64,000 bases of DNA from Tetradesmus obliquus (lineage: Eukaryota; Chlorophyta; Chlorophyceae; Sphaeropleales; Scenedesmaceae): contig CP126195.1 in assembly GCA_030272155.1 (NCBI GenBank), forward strand, positions 3,579,001 through 3,643,000, written 5' to 3'. Shown here piece after piece: positions 59,164 through 64,000 of this stretch. The notes below the pieces were generated by a model that was not told the DNA's origin, did not search any database, and was given only the letters and a program-made list of their open reading frames with translations. Both the position numbers and the translations under genes were made by a program. Each line of letters opens with the position of its first letter. Position 1 is the stretch's first letter.

Positions 59164-60450
59164 GGTTGCATTGATGCCAGCATGCGCCGGCACTGCCATC
59201 AAATCAAGGGTTCCAATCCAGCAAGAGTAACTGCTCTGATCATCAATGCTGTGCACAACTGCTTTGCAGTCGCACCAATGCAGGCTCAGCCAATGCCACT
59301 GCCCCGCACCCCACAGCTTCCCGGAACATTCACATGTACTCCATGACCAGCCAATCCCACAACCCCAAACCCCCAGCTACGCAAAACAATCACCCAACAC
59401 TGACACCGCTCGACTGACACATAGCGGAGGCAAATCTTGCCAACAGGCGGCATTGAACTTGTAGATCCATACCAGGCAATACACCATCGCGCTAAAACAT
59501 CAAAGCTTCAGCAGCAGCCACCCGCCTGGCCTGCAAAGAGCGCCGAAGTTGCTGACCCTCACTTGCACGGCCGCGCACAAATGAGCACAGGCCAGTTGCA
59601 CATGGCAGTTGCACACCAGCAGCGCAGTGCTCGCGCACACACTTGCCCCGAGCTGCAGCTGGCTGCAAACACCGCTGCAGCCAGCCTGGTGTAGGGGTGT
59701 CTGTATCCCTTTGGGCGGTGCCTGCTGCTGCTAAAGGTCGTGAATGCTGCCAGGGCAAGCAGCTGGTACCGCGCACACTGCAATCTGACATTGGCACGCA
59801 CACAGTCTGTCGCTCACCCGCTGCATAGCACACTCAAAATAGCACACAGCTCGCTTCATCATGAACTATGGTAGTGAAGCTGCTAACACCAAAAGAAGCA
59901 CACTCAACTGGCGTGTCTAATGCATTAGATGCGCCAGATGGCACCTCCTGTTGAAGCCGGTGCTTGGCAACAGTGGCCTGATCAGTGCCTGGCGACGCAG
60001 CTAATAACAAGAATAACAAAAACCTTCCCGCTTTGTGCGCTTTTATAATTTGACCTCCTTCCCAGCGCGCCCCACATCGTCTCCACGTGGTGCCCAAACC
60101 CCATATAGGTACTGCCCCTCTCAAAAATGAATGCCCAGACACAGCCCATAGTTAGGTAGGGCCCTGCAGCTTGTGCGGCAGGGCCCTCAAAACAAGCTGC
60201 ACTGCAGTTTGCCCCAGTGCGGCGCAGGCACGTCCAAAAGTGGCAAATGGCAATCACGGAACCCTATGCTACAGCAAAGAATAGGTGCATGCATTGCACA
60301 TCATGGTGGGCCTGCCGACAGTTTAGGTCAAACTGGGGCACAATCAGCAGTGGCTGCCAAATTCAACCTGTACAAGCAGCAGCCATGATCTTAACACAGC
60401 AGCGCAACGTGACAGCTGCATGCTGCCTCTGCATGATGACATGACATAAG
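58071..60450. other. Intergenic, no gene recognised
   Basis: About 2.4 kb between the retroelement cluster and the 3' end of the CCCH gene. It has a CTG tract at 59131-59162 and frequent stops in all frames. The right part should contain the 3' UTR of the CCCH gene. No RNA gene is evident to me. Confidence 0.45.
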
Positions 60451-61189
60451 TTACAGCGGCCACTGCAGCTGCAAGTCCAGAAGCTGTGATGTCAATGCGC
60501 TGCTGCTGCTGGAGCCTCTGTGAGATGCCAAGAACATAGGTTCAGCTGCAGCACTTATTGGCATCAACTGCTGCTGCTGCTGCTGCTGCTGCAGCTCAAA
60601 GGCCTGTTGCTGAAAGGCCATTGCCTGCAGCATCAGCTGCTGCTGTTGCTGCTGGTGGTGCTGCGCCAGCAGGCCTGCTGCAGTGGCTGCTGCTGCCACA
60701 GCTGCGGCAGCTGCTGCCACTGCTTGCCCAGATTCTGCGGCTGATTGTTGCGGCGGCTGCTGCTGCTGGATGCTGTTGCTGAGCAGCCCCATGTTTGGAT
60801 GCTGCAATGGCATTGCAAGTGCTGCACTGCCAGGAGCAGGAGACCAGCTGGTAGCACCAAACAGTTGGTGCTGCAGCTGCAGCAGCGGTGCACTCGCCTG
60901 CACTGCCTGCACAGCATCAAGTGAGCTGGGAATGGTGGCAGTAGCAGCAGCAGCTGCTGCTGCTGCCAAGCTCCCTCCAAAACTGCTGCCACCCATCTGG
61001 CCAGGCACGTTGCTTGCGTTTGCCGCTGCAGCAGGGCTGTCCTGGAAAGGGCTCCAGTTGCTACTGCTGCTGCTGCAGGAGCTGCTACTGCCACATATCA
61101 TCTTGGTGTTGCTGCTGCTGCTGCTGCTGCCGTTCATTGCTGTCAACTGCAAACCTGTCATGTCAAGCGACATACTCAAGCTGCTGCCC

Positions 61190-61227
<38 letters not shown>

Positions 61228-61661
61228 CTGTTGTGTCAATGGCCATGCCGATTGCAGCCCCGCTTGTAGTCCTAAAGTTGCATTAGGAGATGCATACATG
61301 TCTGCTCCTGCCACCCGGCTGAAAGCGCATGGCTGCACTGCGGCAAGTGGGGGTGGCCTGGCGGCTGTGGGTAGCCTACGGTCAAGACACACAGATCAGC
61401 AGTAGCAGCAGCAGCCACAACGTCTCAGCACAGAGCAAAGATATGCATGCTGGCCTGAGCCTGGTACTAGAATAGACAGAGTACGAGGTGTATCCAGCAA
61501 TATGGACATTCCCAGCGCGTCTGTATCTGTTTGCAGCGTGCACAAAACAGCACGTCCCCTGACAGCTGATCAGCTCACCTCAGCTCCGCCTCTGTGTGTG
61601 CAAAGAAGCAGGTGCTGCGCTTGCAGGAGGAGCCCCTGTGGCACAGCAGCGTCTTGAACCT

Positions 61662-61695
<34 letters not shown>

Positions 61696-63401
61696 GCAGC
61701 AGTAGGAGCAGCATGTAAGCCACACCAGACACGTCCCTGTCAGGTGGCCTAGCCATGTGGCAGCCGACCAAAGTTCAGCCTGTAAGTATGCACCAGGAAA
61801 TGCTGCCAGCAGCTGCTGTCGCGGGCGCCTACTGTCAGCAGTAAAGTGCAGGCAGTTGCTGCAAGACCTACGAAGCATGTTGCCAGCCAGTGCCGCCGCT
61901 GCTGCTGCTGCTGCTGCTGACGTTTGACATTCTACACTGCAGTTGCTCAAGCTTTGCATGAAGCACCTTCTGGCAGCGGCGTTATCATCAGCAGGTTGCT
62001 GGCAGCGCAGCGCCTCACCGTTGGGGATGCAGCCACGCCTCGAATGCATTGTGCGCGTACTTGCAGGCTGCATGCAGAAAAGGCAATGACAGCACAGGCA
62101 GAACGGCAGGAATACTGAGGCATTGGCTCAGCATGAGAGGTTAGTCAGCAGCATGCCGGCAGCAGATGCAGCTGCTGCTGCTGGGTGTGCTGTTGCTGCT
62201 GCAAGCTTCAAAAGCACTAACTGTCTGATGGACTGCAAGCAGCGCCAGGGATCAGATGCTGCTGCCGCCGCCGCTGCTGCTGCTGCTGCTGCTGGCTCAC
62301 CCTGGGGCCCATCAGGGCACATCTGGCCCGCCTTGATGCGTGGGCACATGTCGGGTGCGTGCCTGCTGGGGTGGCGGCGCTGCACAGGCTCCCCGGCATG
62401 CACAAACGGGCTGCAGCCAGGCAACAAGAGGAAGGTTTATAGAAAGCAAGACATGCTGTTCGGGACATCACAAACACACAGCATTGCAAACATGATGGAG
62501 CAGTGCTTTGCTTCCTTTTCAATCCAAAGGGGCGGAGCCGATGGTGCCATTGCTATGACTTGATTGAAATCGGAAATTTGATGGTTATGCAGCATGCAAC
62601 GTTACCAGTTCAGTTGTCTGCTGTACAGCTGGTGTCTGCAGAGCCGGGGTAGCCCACAGCCTGGGGTTGAGGCTGCTCACAGTTGTAGGCAACAAGCAGG
62701 CAGGTGCCACTCCTAGCAGGATTCTGCTTGCAGGAGACCATGAGGAGCAGAAATTATCTCCGTGCTGTTCACTGGTGTACATATGGATCTGGTCAACGGC
62801 TGGTTAACATGACAGTATGAAAATGCTCACCAGCTGCGCCAGATGTGTCCAGTGGGGCTTGGGCACTTGTCGATCTGCAGGACAGCAGCGCCGGCAGCTG
62901 CTTGATTGCGCAACACCAACAGATCATGTGAAAATGCACAACACTGCATCTCTACATGAGTCTTGACTTGCCCTGATGATGAGAGACACCCTGGGTATCT
63001 GCACTGGCAATGCAGCTATAGCTAGCCATGTGGCACAGTTGGGCTGGTATCACGTGGCACATGAGCTGCATACCATATGCTCAGTGGTCAATGCTGCTTG
63101 GTTTATCTTCTCTAACAATATTCACTGCTTTTCAGCTCCTACTGACGGCTGAATAGCTTGTGTGATGGAATTCACGGACACTTGGCGGCACTGCCATTGC
63201 GGGCTGTACTACAGGCCTGGCCGCACGTGATCTGGCTCAAAAGAAACTTACCTTGAACCTATAGCAGTAGAAGTCATCATCTAGCCCAGGCATCTCGAAG
63301 AACCTGTTGTTGTTGCTGCTGCTGCAGGCGGGCCCGAAAGGGTCCATGGCGTGTGGCTGACCTCCACACTGGGAGAATTCCTCTGAGTAGCTCGTTTTCA
63401 T
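60451..63401 (-). CDS. Plant-type tandem CCCH zinc finger protein (RR-TZF-like)
   Basis: Likely RNA-binding regulator of mRNA stability or translation, as known for plant arginine-rich tandem zinc finger proteins. Exons: 63401-63252, 62874-62831, 62410-62301, 62067-62019, 61659-61579, 61375-60451 (452 aa). After DDDFYCYRFK comes the RR-like element IDKCPSPTGHIWRSCPFVH (51-69). Next are finger 1, C87-x8-C96-x6-C103-x3-H107, a 16-residue linker containing FEAWLHP, and finger 2, C124-x5-C130-x4-C135-x3-H139 (ending CFFAHTEAELR). The usual first-finger spacing is x7-8, x5, x3, so x6 is one residue longer than expected. From about residue 145 on the protein is Ala/Gln/Ser-rich, a probable disordered region. 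The start is the only in-frame ATG before DDDFY. The five introns cut the finger region into very small exons (44-110 nt). Confidence 0.92.
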
Positions 63402-64000
63402 AGCATTTGTGGCAGATTGATGATCGAAGCGCTGCGAGTGAGTGCAATTTACAGGCCTTCGCAGCTGAGCTAGACGGAACTCTTTTGACGCAGGAACAGA
63501 AGGCACATTGCTGAGTTTAAGCTATATTTAAACTCTATCATTCACTGTGTGCACGCTGCTTGTTGTCGGCAAGACTGCCAGGAGTTGCTGCAGGAGGGGC
63601 CATGTGAGAGGGCGCCCTACCACGTGCCCTTTCGAGTACTCTGTCACATCGAGCACTACAGTCGCACTCCGCGCGTCCGGATAAAAACAAACCACGAAAC
63701 GGCAAAGTTCAGGCAGAAGGTCGAGGCGCTTAGAGTGCAAGATGGGTGCGATAATTGCACTACAGGTCCGCCAGGGGCATGCCTCCTGCAGGCAGCTCGG
63801 GCGCGCACCCCATCCGATGATCGGTGATAAAAGTGTGAAGAGTTGGCAGCAATAAACTCTGTGAAGCACAATGCAGTAAATTGTGAGAAAAGGCAATAAA
63901 AACGCAATGTTGCTTCCACGGTCTGTACCGTACACGGTGCCACTGTGAGCTCAGTCAGTGACCAGGGTTAGCTGACCCCCCCTGTATCAGCAGACATTAG
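63402..64000. other. 5' flank of the CCCH gene
   Basis: About 600 bp to the window end. A 135-codon open frame on the minus strand (63528-63935) shows no family resemblance and I do not consider it a gene. Otherwise nothing is recognised. Confidence 0.5.
63515..63532 (-). promoter_or_regulatory. AT-rich TATA-like element upstream of the CCCH gene
   Basis: On the minus strand GTTTAAATATAGCTTAAAC lies about 120 bp upstream of the start codon at 63401. It is the best core-promoter candidate in this flank. Confidence 0.45.

Noticed and set aside
63528..63935. 135-codon minus-strand open frame next to the CCCH gene
   Set aside because: No family resemblance, no supporting splice or promoter context; it lies in the presumed 5' flank.

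Overview
This window looks like nuclear DNA of a green alga, most likely a chlorophycean. The evidence is spliced genes with GT-AG introns, CTG/CAG triplet tracts in introns and exons, a fused phosphoserine phosphatase-glycerol-3-phosphate dehydrogenase typical of chlorophytes, a plant-type CCCH tandem zinc finger gene, plant-type TTTAGGG telomeric units, non-LTR retrotransposon fragments and a nuclear-style tRNA-Glu. The species is not identifiable from the sequence alone. All exon models below were read by hand. Every splice junction given keeps the reading frame, and the summed exon lengths divide by three.

Layout. 395-8889 (-): 15-exon chimeric PSP-GPDH gene. 9427-10888 (-): 3-exon Nudix hydrolase. 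11559-16108 (+), 20902-24674 (-) and 26986-30818 (-): three paralogous 7-exon genes for secreted proteins with LysM-like repeats, a Cys-rich module and a C-terminal VMO-I (vitelline membrane outer layer I) domain. 31950-43463 (-): one 5-exon gene for a roughly 3340-residue Gln/Ala-rich, probably nuclear protein. 45152-48449 (+): 5-exon plastid-type rhodanese protein. 49567-49639 (-): tRNA-Glu(UUC). 49330-58070: a graveyard of 5'-truncated non-LTR retrotransposon copies, partly nested and with readable target-site duplications, including a 704-codon remnant of RT and C-terminal sequence. 60451-63401 (-): 6-exon CCCH tandem zinc finger gene.

Two themes stand out. First, introns and 3' ends here are full of short tandem copies of the neighbouring exon edge, usually including the splice site. 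This is seen in the GPDH, VMO-I, Gln/Ala-rich and rhodanese genes, and it even affects stop codons. It looks like an ongoing process of exon-edge duplication that lengthens introns and may supply new splice sites. Second, the LysM plus VMO-I proteins form a small local family whose architecture I do not recognise as a described one; they are plausible extracellular glycan-binding proteins. One paralog carries a short telomeric-repeat insertion flanked by an 11-bp direct repeat, and its sister copy shows the empty site.

Functionally the genes appear unrelated (osmolyte/glycerol synthesis, nucleotide-diphosphate clean-up, extracellular glycan binding, plastid sulfur or redox chemistry, mRNA regulation). 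The VMO-I trio, where B and C are tail-to-head on the same strand and share flanks, is the only clear locus-level family.
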